From Rhizomys pruinosus (Eukaryota > Chordata > Mammalia > Rodentia > Spalacidae), in the NCBI GenBank assembly GCA_009823505.1, contig VZQC01004543.1, positions 3,193,208-3,257,207 of the forward strand: DNA of 64,000 nt, in the 5' to 3' direction. Made by a program: the position numbers and the translations under genes. Positions 1-11,010 of this stretch are shown one piece after another (the stretch's first letter is position 1; each line of letters begins with the position of its first letter). Below the pieces are notes generated by a model. It saw nothing but the letters and a program-made list of their open reading frames with translations. It did not search any database and had not been told where the DNA came from.

Positions 1-261
1 TTTTGCAGCTGAGAGAGGAAGTGGAAGGGGCTGAGTACAGCCACAGAGGCCCATCAGGACACGATCACTCCAGAGTTTCCAACAGCTCCCAGGAGATGGT
101 ACTATTGTCCTGTTCAATGGAAATGGAACATGAGGACTAAGAAGCCCATTTCAAACTGTTCTGGTCCTTTTGAGCCTATTTTTGTCATTGCTCAGCCATC
201 GTCCCCACTAGAGGGACTAAGCTTGACTGTCTAGGCAAGCACAGTAATGTGTTGTTCCACA

Positions 262-500
262 TTATTTTTTTTATTTATTCGGTATGTGTATGAATGTACT
301 GTCTGCATGTAGGTTTGTGCACCCCGTGTTATGCAATGCCACAATGTCAGAAGAGGGTGCAACATCAGAAGAAGGTGTCAGAACTGGAGTTAAAGAGGGC
401 TCTCATCTCAGCAGCCATGTGGGTGCTGGGGATCAAACCCTGGTCCTCTGCAAGAGCAGTCAGCACTCACTCTTAACTGCTGGGTCATCTCTCCAGCCCC
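262..500 (-). mobile_element. B2 SINE inside module A copy 1
   Basis: Read on the plus strand it runs from the T-rich tail through 'tgaatgtactgtctgcatg' to 'ccatctctccagcccc'-type ends (here tcatctctccagcccc). It carries an imperfect internal duplication of 'atgtcagaagagggtg', also present in the copies at 6,867 and 43,902. The SINE was therefore in place before module A was duplicated. Confidence 0.9.
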
Positions 501-710
501 GTTCCACATTCTTATGCAGCAATCTCCTGAGGTGAATTATTTTAGGATAGAAAATGAAATTGCCTCTTGGCAATTTTTTAACATTTTTTTAAACATACAG
601 ATGGTGCAGCATATCTACATGATTGTTTGTTGCTAAACTTTATATAAATGTGTGATTTCAATTCAGCTTGAAAACTAATCTCACCACATGTAATGTTAGC
701 ACAGAGGAAT

Positions 711-800
711 CTGACACCTTCTTCAGACTCTGCAGGCATTGCAGAACATGAGTGCACTTACACACATGCAGGCAATACACCCATACACATAAAAGTAACA
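711..800 (+). mobile_element. B2 SINE 3' fragment
   Basis: Only the 3' half survives (from 'ctgacacc' through 'cacttacacacatgcaggcaatacac'). The same truncated piece is found at 7,323-7,410 and 44,348-44,434. Confidence 0.75.
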
Positions 801-1313
801 ACAAACTGCAAAAGGGACCTTGTGTGTCCAACACCTTAGAGACTGTTCTCCAGTGCAGGAAGGAGAGGGAACATCAGGAGTCATCTGCAGAGAGGAAGGG
901 AGCTCATGCAGCACTACACTCAGGGAACCACCCAGGAGCAGCAGCCATGTTTTCAGGTCACTTCTGCTGCATCCACACAGCCTGGAGCTTGTGATGAATG
1001 AGACCCAGGCCCAGAAGGGCTTAGAGACCTGACCTGAACAGACTCCAGAATCTCTACTCAGACAACTTCAAAGCCCAACAGATGTTTAATCCCAAACTGG
1101 ACTTCTCTGAGCCTGGCACTGAGGAAGGAAAGCAGAATGTGTGGATTGGACAGGGACTGAAATCCAGGGAACAAGCTCTGTGATTGGAAGGAGTCCTGGA
1201 GGAAGGTGGGCTGGTCAGTCAGGGAGGGCTGGTTATCAGCGTGAGCCCTTTTCTCCTGACTGTGGGGAAGTTGTGAGGGGGATAAAGGGAAGTTCAGGTT
1301 AGAGCAGAGGGAG

Positions 1314-1572
1314 GGAATCCTAGCACTCAGGAGGCAGAGGCAGGAGGATAGCGAGTATGAGGTCAGCCTGAGCTACACAGTGACACCCTGTCTCAGAAGG
1401 AAGGAAGGAAGGAAGGAAGGAAGGAAGGAAGGAAGGAAGGAAGGAAGGAAGGAAGGAAGGAAGGAAAGTGAGCTGGGCATGATGTCTCACACCTGTAATC
1501 CCAGCACCTGAGAGGCTGTGGCAGGAGAACTGTTGTGAGTTCTTGGCCAGACTGGGTGACTATAGAGATCCT
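1314..1572 (+). mobile_element. Two B1 SINEs separated by a (GGAA)n tract
   Basis: 1,314-1,397 is a B1 3' part ('ctcaggaggcagaggcagg', 'ccctgtctcagaagg'). 1,397-1,467 is a clean GGAA tetranucleotide tract that seems to have grown from the B1 tail. 1,468-1,572 is a second, more diverged B1 ('cacacctgtaatcccagcacc'). Confidence 0.8.
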
Positions 1573-2590
1573 ATTTGATAGCACTGAGAGCTGATCATGA
1601 GGACATTTTGCAATTCAAACCCAAAGTTCACAAGCTATGAGCTTGGAGAAGCTGAAAGCTGGGTGTAAGTTTTCAAGCATGACTTGATAAGACCTTGGTA
1701 TCAAGGAACTGGAGACATGTCAGCTATTAAGAACACTGGGTTTCCCCCCATCTAAGTACTCTTGGTGCCTCCCCATGAAAAAGCCAGAATATATTTGGCA
1801 AAGAGGCTCTGGTTTAGTCAAAACAAACATATAGTGCGGTTGTCGGTGAAATGTTAATGTGGCCACCAATCCCCTGGAGTCTTGTTATAGCAGTGGAGCC
1901 ATGCTCACTGGGTCTGGAAAACGCCATTTCTCAATCATCTCCAGCTAGACACCTGCCATTGCTGTAGGAATTTCCAGTAACTTCCATTCAGAACATAAAG
2001 ACAAAGTCACTCACTGCCATTTGGTAGTAGGCCCAGTTTCTACAGTCCTTATGTCAGGTAGCTTGTTATAGAATGAGCAGCCTTGAAGGTCATTGAGTAT
2101 GAGCCTTCTTTAGTCAGCTTTGGTCCCCGTCCTATCCCCTAGTGATGCTCTGATTTTGAGGAAAGGGGAAGTATCTTAATTGTTCATCCTGAGGATTTGG
2201 AAATCCATGGTGAGTCCTCAGGACCCTTTGCAGATGGCTTGTCAGTGGCTGTTGATGTTCTCTGGGGAAGACAGCAGGTGAACCCTGACTGGACAAAGCC
2301 AAGACCCTGTGATAAGGAGAACATTCTGTTCTATACCTCAGGATCAGAAGGGCAAAAGAAACATGACGGATCTGAAGCCTTGATGGGTATCAGAAGAGGG
2401 AGGATGACTGGGGTCTTAAGTGTCACTTATGCCCCTCCCCAGAAGCCCCTACCTGCTTTCCGACCTGTAGTCAGCAACTTTCTTCCTCTCATCCATCTCC
2501 CTCCCCAAGAAGCTCTCATGATCTCCAGCACGTGATGCTGCCAATCAACATTAACCTCAAACAGCTTTCCTCAAATCCATGCTTTAATAA
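1573..2590 (+). repeat. Segmental duplication module B, copy 1
   Basis: Aligns end to end with 5,088-6,075, starting 'ctatttgatagcactgagag' and ending near 'aacctcaa'. Differences between the copies are mostly single-base indels and short scrambled stretches rather than substitutions, a pattern typical of uncorrected long-read consensus. The open frame at 2,197-2,535 is disrupted in the other copy and resembles no known family, so no gene is called. Confidence 0.85.
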
Positions 2591-2591
2591 G

Positions 2592-2715
2592 TCCTGTAGC
2601 CCCAGCTGTCCTGGAACTCACTCTGTAGACCAGGCTGGCCTTGAACTCACAAAGATCTGCCTGCCTCTGCCTCCCAAGTGCTAGGATTAAAGGCGTGTGC
2701 CACCACGCCCAGCAT
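2592..2715 (-). mobile_element. B1 SINE
   Basis: Nearly full-length: 'ctgtagccccagctgtcctgg' through 'aggattaaaggcgtgtgccac'. It lies at the 3' edge of module B copy 1 and is absent at the same point in copy 2. Confidence 0.92.
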
Positions 2716-2724
2716 TGTCCTGAT

Positions 2725-3085
2725 TTTTTTTTAAATGTTATTAATAACCCCTGAGTCTTATTAATGCTGTTCCTATTCCTTCTTTTTCTGTTCCTATTCC
2801 TATAGATAGTTTTGTGGCCATCCACTGAGCCATCAACCTACCAGCAGCCACATCTCCAAAGAATGCTGACTCTGCCTCCCTCAGCAGCCAGCAGCTGAGA
2901 ATACTTCCTTTGATAGACATTGTACCTCTGGGTCCATTCTCCCATCCATGCTGCAATTATGACTGGCTTGATCGTATGCAGGTAACCACAGCTGCTCTGA
3001 GTTGATGTGTGGACAGCCAGAACCTGTCCAGAACTCAGCATTTCCCAGCTCTCCCACTTAGCCACAGGCTCTTACATTCTGTCTG
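2725..3085 (-). mobile_element. L1 (Lx-type) 3'UTR fragment
   Basis: The reverse complement aligns with 23,340-23,620. Shared landmarks are 'gatcaagccagtcataatt', 'agcatggatgggag' and 'cagtggatggccaca'. These are 3'UTR landmarks of old rodent L1s. No ORF2 coding sequence is attached. Confidence 0.75.
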
Positions 3086-3540
3086 CCCTCTCTTCCTCAA
3101 AGTTCTTTGAGCCTTGGACGAGGGAAGTTGAGCCCTCAGTATTACTTATACTTGGCACTTGACTGATTGTGAGTCTCTGCTTTAATTACCATCTACTGCA
3201 AAAAGAAGCATCTCTGACCAGAGTTGTGAGCTGGACAAATCTGTGGATACGAATGTAAATATTTAGAATGCAGTTTGACAGCACAGCGAGTTGCAAAACC
3301 ACGGCAGGTTTCCCACTAGGGCCTGTGATCTCCTTAATCGTGGGCTTCTGACCAGTTTACAGTACAGGCATGGAATCCCCACTGTGGAGCAGACCCCATA
3401 TTCTGAGGATGTTTGTTGGCATCTCATGAACCTCCCTAAGACCACCAGGACAGAGGCGTTCCCAACATCCTCCATGTTCATCCAAGATCTTCTGGAACCT
3501 GGCTGTCACCACAAGGACAGCCTAGAGAGCTCTCTCATCC
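3086..3540. other. Unassigned stretch
   Basis: No recognised repeat, and no open frame resembling a protein family. The frames at 3,263-3,554 overlap on both strands and have no detectable domain. Confidence 0.5.
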
Positions 3541-3985
3541 ACAGACATCTGTAGCAGACTCAGAGCCCCACATCTGGGTGGACCAGCAGCCCTTCCTGTC
3601 TGTGGCAGTCACTGTGATTGTCTGCTCATGCACTGACCACTGGGTAGAAGCTCTGATACCAAATGGTCAGGCCTCCTACTGTCTTTCCCAAGGTCTGTCA
3701 GAGGTCGTCCTGCAGGGATGAATGCCACCAGCATCACCCCAGTGTCCTTGGTGTCTTGTGGAGCTGCTGGATGGAAACCTGACTGGCAGTGGCACATACA
3801 GTGGCCTCCGAAGCCCTGGCATTTTGTGTCCTCCTCGGGGGATTGTATACTGGCGGTGGAAACTTCCATTTTAAGGCTTAGGAGTGCCCGTGGCTGTGTA
3901 ACCCTTTTTAGAGGGAAGCAAGCTGGCCTGTTGTCACAGCTTTCAGCTGTTGTGAATCCTGTTGGGAAGAACATGGCTGTGTGAT
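3540..3985 (-). repeat. Module c, inverted copy
   Basis: The reverse complement aligns with 60,420-60,780, 55,680-55,850 and 48,300-48,480. Shared landmarks in that order are 'gccactgccag', 'gatgctgg', a 'ctgacagaccttggg'-type segment and 'aggcctgacca'. It is the only copy on this strand, as expected if it travelled with inverted module D. Confidence 0.65.
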
Positions 3986-4099
3986 TATGACTGTCTTGGC
4001 ACACCTGCAGAACCAGTGGGGGGATGGGGAGAAGGAGCCACCAGCGGCTTCTCCTGGGAGCTGACGCTAGAGTGCAAAGCTTCAGAGGCCTGGCTTGCT

Positions 4100-4107
4100 T
4101 TCTTTTC

Positions 4108-4168
<61 letters not shown>

Positions 4169-4280
4169 TTTCTTTCTTTCCTTTCCTTTCCTTTCCTTCT
4201 TTCCTTTTTTCCTTCTTTCCTTTCTCTCTCTTCCCCTTCCTACCTTCCTTATTTCCTTCCTTCCTTCCTTCCTTCCAGTT
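4100..4280. repeat. (CTTT)n/(CCTT)n polypyrimidine tract
   Basis: About 180 bp of tetranucleotide repeat, pure CTTT first and CCTT-rich later. It produces long spurious open frames on both strands. Confidence 0.95.
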
Positions 4281-4289
4281 GTTTGGATT

Positions 4290-4440
4290 CTCTACATCTA
4301 ACTCACTAAAACATTCTTTCAAGGAGGGGACATCTACATTGACCCAATTCACATGTCTCATTTGGCAATGGACCCTGAGATCTTGGTACAAAGACTGCCT
4401 TTCACTTTTAATTTAATAAAATTTAACTCTTAGACACATC
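4290..4440 (-). repeat. Module h, inverted copy
   Basis: The reverse complement reads 'attaaaagtgaaaggcag ... ccattgccaaatgagacatg ... ccttgaaagaatgttttagtg'. It is related to 29,640-29,745, 41,545-41,700, 52,090-52,250 and 57,540-57,665. Confidence 0.65.
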
Positions 4441-4480
4441 ACGATTAACTTGGTGTCTATGGAAGACTCCACTGATGAAG

Positions 4481-4900
4481 GTGTCAGAAACGAAAGGCCA
4501 TAAGGGACAGTTTGTGTTTAGACAGCGAGGTGCTGACATGAGTATCTAGCATGGGCCAACATGGCTGACATTAGACATCCAAAATGGCTGACTTGAAATC
4601 TCTGGAGACTCCAAAATAAACAGTGATGGAATCTGTCATAGAATTATCTTTGGCAGAGTGCTGCTTTTGTGAGAGTCTGTATAAACATGGCTGTACCTCA
4701 GAGGCTCAGCCTTCACCTCTCACCTGTCTGTGTTTCTGGCTGCAGGTCTATGTGCCTGCCTGTGTGCAGTTCTGTGTCCAGATTGTGTCTTGCTGATGTC
4801 TGTGCCTGCTTCCATGAAGCTCATGTGTTCTTATGTACACCTGGGTGCTGGGGAATAAAGTATTGGAGGCTCATCGCAATCTCTTCAACCTCCCAGCCTC
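4481..4900 (+). mobile_element. Possible class II-type LTR within module D
   Basis: Starts TGTCAGAAACG, contains 'ccaaaatggctgac', a TATA-like 'tgtataaaca' and a downstream 'ggaataaagtattgg' polyadenylation-type signal, in LTR order. No partner LTR or internal region flanks it, and its 3' boundary is unclear. Confidence 0.35.
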
Positions 4901-5087
4901 TGGCAACCTTTCTCCTTTCCCGGCATATGACCTTGGACCTCCTATCTGCTGTAGGTAGTAGAATGCCACTTCAGTGTGGAAAATAGAAAAGTGAAGAAGT
5001 GGACCCCTGACCTGCTGACAAGGACTCCTGAGGTCCTTGCTGACGCTCTGCTAAGGTGGAAGTAGATGAAGATGGCCAAAGTAAACT

Positions 5088-6075
5088 GGCTATTTGATAG
5101 CACTGAGAGCTGATCATGAGGACAGTTTGCAGTTCAAACCCAAAGTTCACAAGCTATGAGCTGTGGAGAAGCTGAAAGCTGGGTGTAGAGTTTTCAAGCA
5201 TGATCTTGATAAGACCTTGGTATCAAGGAACTGGAGACATGGCTCAGCCATTAAGAACACTGGGTTCCCCCCCATCTAAGTACTCTGGTGTCCTCCCCAT
5301 GAAAAGCCAGAATATATTTGGCAAGAGGCTCTGTCACATTAGTGCGTGTGCGTGAAATGTTAATGTGGCCACCAATCCCCTGGAGTCTTGTTAGGCAGTG
5401 AAGCCATGCTCACTGGGTCTGGAACACCGCATTTCTAACATCTCCAGCTGACACCTGCATTGCTGGTAGGAATTTCCAGTAACTTCCATTCAGAACATAG
5501 ACACAAAGTCACTCACTGCCAGTTTGGTAGTAGGCCCAGTTTCTACAGTCCTTATGTCAGGTAGCTTGTTATAGATGAGCAGCCTTGAAGGTCATTGAGA
5601 GTGTAGACCTTCTTTAGTCAGCTTTGGTCCCCGTCCTATCCCCTAGTGATGCTCTGATTTGAGGAAAGGGGAAGTATCTTAATTGTTCATCCTGAGGATT
5701 TGGAAATCCATGGTGAACCCTCAGGACCCTTTGCAGATGGCTTGTCAGTGGCTGATGATGTTCTCTGGGGAAGACAGCAGGTGACCCCCTGACTGGACAA
5801 GGCCAAGACCCTGTGATAAGGAGAACATTCGGTTTTACGACCTCAGGAATCAGAGGGCAAAAAGCAACATGACGGATCTGAAGCCTTGATGGAGATCAGA
5901 AGACGGGAGGATGACTGGGGTCTTAGTGTCACTTATGCCCCTCCCCAGAAGCACCTACCTGCTTTCCTGACCTGTAGTCAGCACGACTTTCTTCCTCTCA
6001 TCCATCTCCCTCCCCCAAGAAGCTCTCATGATCTCCAGCACCTGATCTCCAATCAAATTAACCTCAACACTTCTC
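5088..6075 (+). repeat. Segmental duplication module B, copy 2
   Basis: Starts at 'ggctatttgatagc' and passes directly into module A copy 2 at about 6,076. This gives the order B-A, whereas copy 1 has A-B. Copy 2 lacks the B1 found at the end of copy 1. Confidence 0.85.
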
Positions 6076-6127
6076 CTGAATCCATTTTAAAAGTTTGTCA
6101 CCTATGAGGATCTATAAGAATAAAACC

Positions 6128-6347
6128 CTGCACAAGGTGGGCTGGGTGATGGCTACGTTCACAACGTGCTTGCCTTCCCAGCATGAGAACTGGAGGTCAC
6201 ATCCCCAGAACCACATGAATGCTGGGTGAGCTTGGCAGCTGTAACTCCAGAACTAGGAAGGTGGAGACAAGGGATTGTCAGCCTGGTCTATATAGAGGGT
6301 TCCAGGACAGCTGGGACTAAAGTGAGACCCTGTCTCAAAAAGACAAA
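6128..6347 (+). mobile_element. B4-type composite SINE
   Basis: A tRNA/ID-like head ('gctgggtgatggc ... catgagaactgg') is joined to a B1-like tail ('ctaaagtgagaccctgtctc'). The ortholog inside module A copy 3 is at 43,168-43,385. Confidence 0.65.
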
Positions 6348-6866
6348 AAATAAAATAATAAGTTTAGAGATTGTCATTCCCAAACTGACATTTCAGATTG
6401 ATCAAGATAACCCGAGTGTGTCCGATGACAGTGGCTGTGCCTGACATGGCTTTAGATTCTGTCCCTGAGCTTTAGATTACCTGCTGCCCCTGACAGCACA
6501 GGGGAAGCCCTGGGACTGTAGTGAGCAGCTGGCCTGGGTCAATACTGCCTGACCTCCAACCAGCTTAAGGCTTTAACCTTAGAACTTACATTTCCAGCGT
6601 CTCCTTTTGCAGGTGAGAGAGGAAGTGGAAGGGGTTGAGTACAGCCACAGAGGCCCATCAGGACACGATCACTCCAGAGTTTCCAACAGGTCCCAGGAGA
6701 TGATAGCATCGTCCTGTTCAATGGAAATGGAACATGAGGAGTAAGAAGCCCATTTCAAACTGTTCTGTTCCTTTTGAGCCTACTTTTGTCATTGCTCAGC
6801 CATCGTCCCCACTAGAGGGACTAAGCTTGACTGTCCGGGCAAGCACAGTAATGTGTTGTTCCACAT

Positions 6867-7110
6867 TATTTTTTTTAATTTTATTTATTCTGTATGTGTA
6901 TGAATGTACTGTCTGCATGTAGGTTTGTACACCCCATGTCGTGCAATGCTGCAATGTCAGAAGAGGGTGTAATGTCAGAAGAGGGTGTCAGAACTGGAGT
7001 TAAAGACGGTTCTCATCTCAGCCACCATGTGGGTGCTGGGGATCAAACCCTGGTCCTCTGCAAGAGCAGTCAGCACTCACTCTTAACCGCTTGGTCATCT
7101 CTCCAGCCCC
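6867..7110 (-). mobile_element. B2 SINE inside module A copy 2
   Basis: Same integration as 262-500, including the internal duplication around 'atgtcagaagagggtg', which is cleaner here. Confidence 0.9.
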
Positions 7111-7322
7111 ATTCCACATTATTATGCAGCAATCTCCTGAGGTGGATTGTTTTTGGATAGGAAATGAAATTGCCTCTTGGCAATTTTTTTAACATTTTTT
7201 TTAAACATACAGATGGTGCAGCATATCTACATGATTGTTTGTTGCTAAACTTTACATAAATGTGTGGTTTCAATTCAGCTTGAAAACTAATCTCACCACA
7301 TGTAATGTTAGCACAGAGGAAT

Positions 7323-7410
7323 CTGACACCTTCTTCAGACTCTGCAGGCATTGCAGAACATGAGTGCACTTACACACATGCAGGCAATACACTCATACAC
7401 ATAAAAGTAA
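7323..7410 (+). mobile_element. B2 SINE 3' fragment (module A copy 2)
   Basis: Counterpart of 711-800. Confidence 0.75.
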
Positions 7411-7591
7411 CAACAAACTGCAAAAGGGACCCTGTGTGTCCAACACCTTAGAGACTGTTCTCCAGTGCAGGAAGGAGAGGGAACATCAGGAGTCCGCTGC
7501 AGAGAGGAAGGGAGCTCATGCAGCACTGCACTCAGGGAAACACCCAGGAACAGCAGCCNGGCTCTCCTTCATTCTTTATGTGGGTACATAT

Positions 7592-7820
7592 TTTATTTTT
7601 AAAATTTTTATTTATTTGTATGTGTATGAATGTACTGTCTGCACATAGGTCTGTGTACCTGTGTCATGCAATGCCAAGGAGGTCAGAAGAGGGTGTTGGA
7701 TTCCCCTGGAACTGGAGTTGAAGATGGTTTTCAGCTGCCACGTGGGTGTTGGGGATCGAACCCAGGTCCTCTGCAAGAGCAGTCAGCGCTCTTAACCGCT
7801 AGGCCAACTCTCCAGCCCCC
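7592..7820 (-). mobile_element. B2 SINE, short form
   Basis: Lies just past the N at 7,559. It has a single 'cccctggaactggagtt' block, so it belongs to the class without the internal duplication. Confidence 0.92.
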
Positions 7821-7934
7821 CGTATTTTGATTTTTTTTTTTAAGGCTAAATATGAAGAATACAGTTGCTGGGCCATAGAGTAGGTGTATGTTTGCTAGAG
7901 TTGTCAGTCTCCAAAATGATGATTGTGCCAGTTT

Positions 7935-8090
7935 ATGCCTCCTCTTCTCTTCCTCCTCCTCTTCCTCCTCTTCCTCTTCTTCCTCTCTTCCTCCTCCTCT
8001 TCCTCCTCTCTCCTCTTCCTCCTCTTCCTCCTCTTCCTCCTCTTCCTCCTCTTCTTCCTCTCCTCCTCTACCTCCTCCTCCTTCTCTGTA
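7935..8090. repeat. (TCC)n/(TTCCTCC)n polypyrimidine tract
   Basis: About 155 bp of almost pure pyrimidine on the plus strand, source of the leucine/serine/proline-rich spurious frames. Confidence 0.95.
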
Positions 8091-8768
8091 CTGGGGATTG
8101 AAATCAGAGCTTTATGCACACAGTTCTTTAGTGCTTAGGTTGTTTCCAGGGCTTTTGTTGTTTGTTTTGAGTATGAGCAGAAATGCAGTGAAGATCCCAG
8201 GCACACAGCCTATTTTTTTCTCTAAGACGATTTTAGGCTCATTAGTGTGGCTTCCTATCCACACTACAAATCAGTGTTAAATGTGTTTGTTCCATGCACT
8301 CTGCCAGAGCCCTGGGTAGTCTTGGGCTCACCCTGCTTCCAGCCAGGCAGAGCTAAGGGGCTGGCATCGTTGCTATCCGTGTTCCCTGTCCCCTCTTCCT
8401 CATAGTCCTCTGACAGTCTCCACACAGGCTTTCCCATGATGCTCCTTTCTGTTTGTCCACTGACTGCTCTGCTTCCCCACTGGCCTGTGTACTTCTTTCT
8501 GGAACAGCAACCAACTGGTCCCAGGCACACAATGGGTGAACTGTTGACTTGTGAAGCTGTGTCCAGTGCAGCCTGCCCAGGACTGCCGCTGGCCCTGGGC
8601 CCTCTCTGACACAGGGCTTTGGTGAACTTGGCTCATATGGCTGCTGTCACCCTGACCACTGTGTCGTGTTATTATTTAGAGGATTTTCTCTAAACGTGGT
8701 CCTGTACCATGGTAAGTTCGGATGATGTTCTATGTTGCCTGCATCCTACGGTGAATAACATTGAATCC
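8091..8768. other. Unassigned single-copy stretch
   Basis: No recognised repeat, and no open frame over 90 codons with family resemblance. It has no obvious second copy in the window. Confidence 0.5.
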
Positions 8769-9022
8769 AGCTGGGCAGGGTGGTGCGTGCCTAAAATCCC
8801 AGTGCCGTGAGGGTCACAAGTTCTAGGCAGGACTGTGTGAAACTGTCTCAAAACCCCCCAAACAATGCAGGACTTGGTGGTGCATGCCTTTAATCCCTGT
8901 ATTCGGGAGGCAAAGGCAGGCGGATATCTGTGAGTTCAAGGTGAGCCTGGTCTAACAGAGAGAGTTTTCCAGGCCAGCTGGGGGGCTACAGGGAGACCCT
9001 GTCTTAAGAAGAGCAAAAACAA
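8769..9022 (+). mobile_element. Two adjacent B1 SINEs
   Basis: 8,769-8,868 is an old B1 ending 'aactgtctcaaaacccc'. 8,872-9,022 is a better preserved B1 ('tggtgcatgcctttaatcc'). Confidence 0.8.
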
Positions 9023-9057
9023 ATAACAAACAAGCAAGCAAGCAAAAATCTAAAACC

Positions 9058-9228
9058 AGGCTGTCAAGATGGCTTATCAGCAAGGTGCTTGCCCAACACC
9101 TGAGTTTAGTTCCTGGAACCCACAGTGGAAGAAGAGAACTAACTCCTGGAAGTGGTCCTTTGACCTCCCATACTTACTATTGTCTACAAGTGCACTAATA
9201 ATAATAAAATTAAAAGTCTTTTAAAAAA
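9058..9228 (+). mobile_element. Old B2/B3-type SINE
   Basis: Degenerate tRNA-like head ('ctgtcaagatggcttatcagc'), B2-like middle ('gacctcccatacttac') and an AATAAAATTAAAA tail. Confidence 0.6.
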
Positions 9229-9256
9229 GAATCTCTAAATAACAACAAAACATTGA

Positions 9257-9405
9257 AATTGCTGGGTATGGTGGTATACACTTTAATACCAGGACTTAGG
9301 AGGCAGAGGCAGGTAGATCTTTGTAAGCTTGAGGCCAGCCTGGTCTACATAATGAGTTCTAGGCCAGCTAAGAGTACATGGAGTTCTTGTCTAAGAAAAA
9401 GAGGG
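9257..9405 (+). mobile_element. B1 SINE
   Basis: Diverged but full-length, 'ctgggtatggtggtatacac' to 'cttgtctaag'. Confidence 0.8.
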
Positions 9406-9407
9406 AA

Positions 9408-9605
9408 GGGCTGGAGAGATGGCTCAGCAGTTAAGAACACTGACTGCTCTTGCAGAGGACCCTGGTTCTATTCCCAGCACCCATATGGTGGGTATCAACA
9501 GTCTGTAACTCCAGTTCCAGGGGATCTGATGCCCTCTTCTGACCTCCTTGGGGACTGCATGAAACCGGTGCACTTATACACATGCAGGCAATAGTCACAT
9601 ACACA
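9408..9605 (+). mobile_element. B2 SINE
   Basis: Complete, from 'gggctggagagatggctcag' to 'cacatacacattttttaa'. Immediately followed by an oppositely oriented B2, so the pair forms an inverted repeat with almost no spacer. Confidence 0.92.
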
Positions 9606-9847
9606 TTTTTTAAATTTTTATTATTTATTTATTATTTATTTATTTTTTATGAATGTACTGTCTGCATGTAGGTTTGTGCACCCGTGTCGTGCAATGCCAG
9701 GAGTTGAAGAAGGCGTCGATTCCCCGGAACTGGAGTTCTCCTGGAATTGGAGTCACAGACGGTTCTCAGCCGCCATGTGGGTGCTAGGATCGAACCTGGT
9801 CCTCTGCAAAGCAGTCGGCTCTAACCGCTAGGCCATCTCTCCAGCCC
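9606..9847 (-). mobile_element. B2 SINE, long form
   Basis: Has both 'ggaactggagttctcctgg' and 'aattggagtcacag', the duplicated internal block of the long subfamily. Partner of 9,408-9,605 in an inverted SINE pair. Confidence 0.9.
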
Positions 9848-9865
9848 AACTTTTTTTTTAAGTCT

Positions 9866-10060
9866 CTAGTACGAGCACTGGAGTAGCTTTAATGCGGAGG
9901 TAGATCTCTGTGAGATTGAGGGCAGCGTGGTAAACATAGTGAGTTCCAGGCTAGCTGGGGCTATAGGAACACCTGTCTCAAAAAACAAAAACAGGTGTCC
10001 TCTGACCTCCACACATGTATGCACATACATCTTCTACACAAAATAAATAAGTAAATAAAT
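9866..10060 (+). mobile_element. Old B1 followed by a SINE 3' tail
   Basis: 9,866-9,986 is a degraded B1. 9,990-10,060 resembles the end of a tRNA-derived SINE ('ctctgacctccacacatg ... aaaataaataag'). Confidence 0.6.
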
Positions 10061-10770
10061 AGCAATTGAACCATTAAAAAATGATCCTAGTGGGTTTGCG
10101 TTTTCTGGGTAAAGGCAGTGAGATATAGAACCCAGTCAATCCCAACTTGAGAAACAGCTGCTTGGAAACAAACCACATGGCCTGGATCCTATCTGATTTC
10201 AGGGGAAGGCCAGGTGTAGGAGGAAAGCACAATATTTCACTGGTATCAGACACCTTGGCAAAGCTATGATCTGCTACTGCCTCTGCTTGCCTCGTGGGAA
10301 AAGACTCCCCTGGAGAGCAAGAGTTAGAAGCTGGAACTCAGCAATCCCCCATGAATGAAGGGAGCTGGCCAATCAGCAACAAGAGTGTGCAGAGCATGGG
10401 CTTCCATCTGTGGTCATAGCAAAGGCCAGAGCTGGTGTCAGCTCCAGACACAAGCAGGGAGCAGTGGAGAAGGCAGGACTGCAAATGACTGGACTATGAG
10501 TAGTGATCTCTAATTCCAAAAAAGGGAAGTAGACTACTATTGAATCGAAGCTCCGCACGAGTCTGGTTTTAATCTGCTGTTGACCTGATTCCTATTTTGG
10601 TCCTGTGGCTGCCACACACACACAAATAATAACAATTGTAATTGTTATTAATTTTAAAAAGAAGTGGAGGAGGCAGAGGAGCAGTGGAACTGTACCACAG
10701 TCTGCAGGCAGCAGAGGCTGCAGAGGAGCTCCGCCAAAAGGAAAACTGTGGATTAGATTTCCCGTTTAAA
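10061..10770. other. Unassigned stretch, possibly retroviral LTR-derived
   Basis: Mostly single copy. 10,280-10,610 is cytosine-rich and ends in 'cctgattcctattttggtcc', reminiscent of LTR ends, but no paired LTR or polypurine tract was found. A short CA run lies at 10,613-10,624. Confidence 0.35.
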
Positions 10771-10774
10771 TTAT

Positions 10775-11010
10775 TTTTTTGCTTCTTTTAGGTAGTATGA
10801 GGTATTTGCCTGCTATGTATGCCATAAGTGCTACTATGTGTTTTGCAGTGCCCACAGAAGTCAGAGAGGGAGGTGCAGATCTCCGCTGAACTGAGTAGCG
10901 ATGCTGTTAACTATGCCATGTGGGTGCTGGGATTCGAAACCAGATTCTCTTCAAGAGCAGCCAGTGCTCTTAACTACTGACTCTTAACCACTGAGCCATC
11001 TCTCCAGCCA
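10775..11010 (-). mobile_element. Old B2/B3 SINE
   Basis: Ends 'gagccatctctccagcc'. The 'ctcttaac.actga' block is present twice in tandem near its 5' end. Confidence 0.65.

Larger units (their letters stand above)
1..1573 (+). repeat. Segmental duplication module A, copy 1 (5'-truncated by window edge)
   Basis: Near-identical in order and content to 6,606-7,558 and to about 43,640-45,010. All three share the sequence beginning tgagagaggaagtgg, a nested B2, a B2 3' fragment and the 'gaacatcaggagtc' stretch. Copy 1 continues through two B1s and a GGAA tract into module B. The 5' flank resembles a splice acceptor (tttgcag), but no open frame or known exon was recognised. Confidence 0.85.
4085..4985 (-). 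repeat. Inverted segmental duplication module D, copy 1
   Basis: Reverse-complement partner of 41,075-41,960. Order in the reverse sense: a sequence containing 'gggaataaag', a block with 'ccataagggacagtttgtg', module h, then a long purine tract. The CTTT/CCTT tract at 4,100-4,280 corresponds to the GAAGG tract at 41,697-41,958. Confidence 0.8.
6076..7558 (+). repeat. Segmental duplication module A, copy 2
   Basis: Includes the 5' part missing from copy 1 (shared with 43,107-43,640) and stops at the N at 7,559. Copies 1 and 3 continue 'agcagccatgttttcagg' past this point, whereas copy 2 switches to unrelated sequence. Confidence 0.88.

Noticed and set aside
3609..4391. 260-codon minus-strand open frame, the longest in the window
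   Set aside because: Its middle is the translated CTTT/CCTT tract, it spans two unrelated duplication modules, and the paralog at 41 kb does not preserve it.
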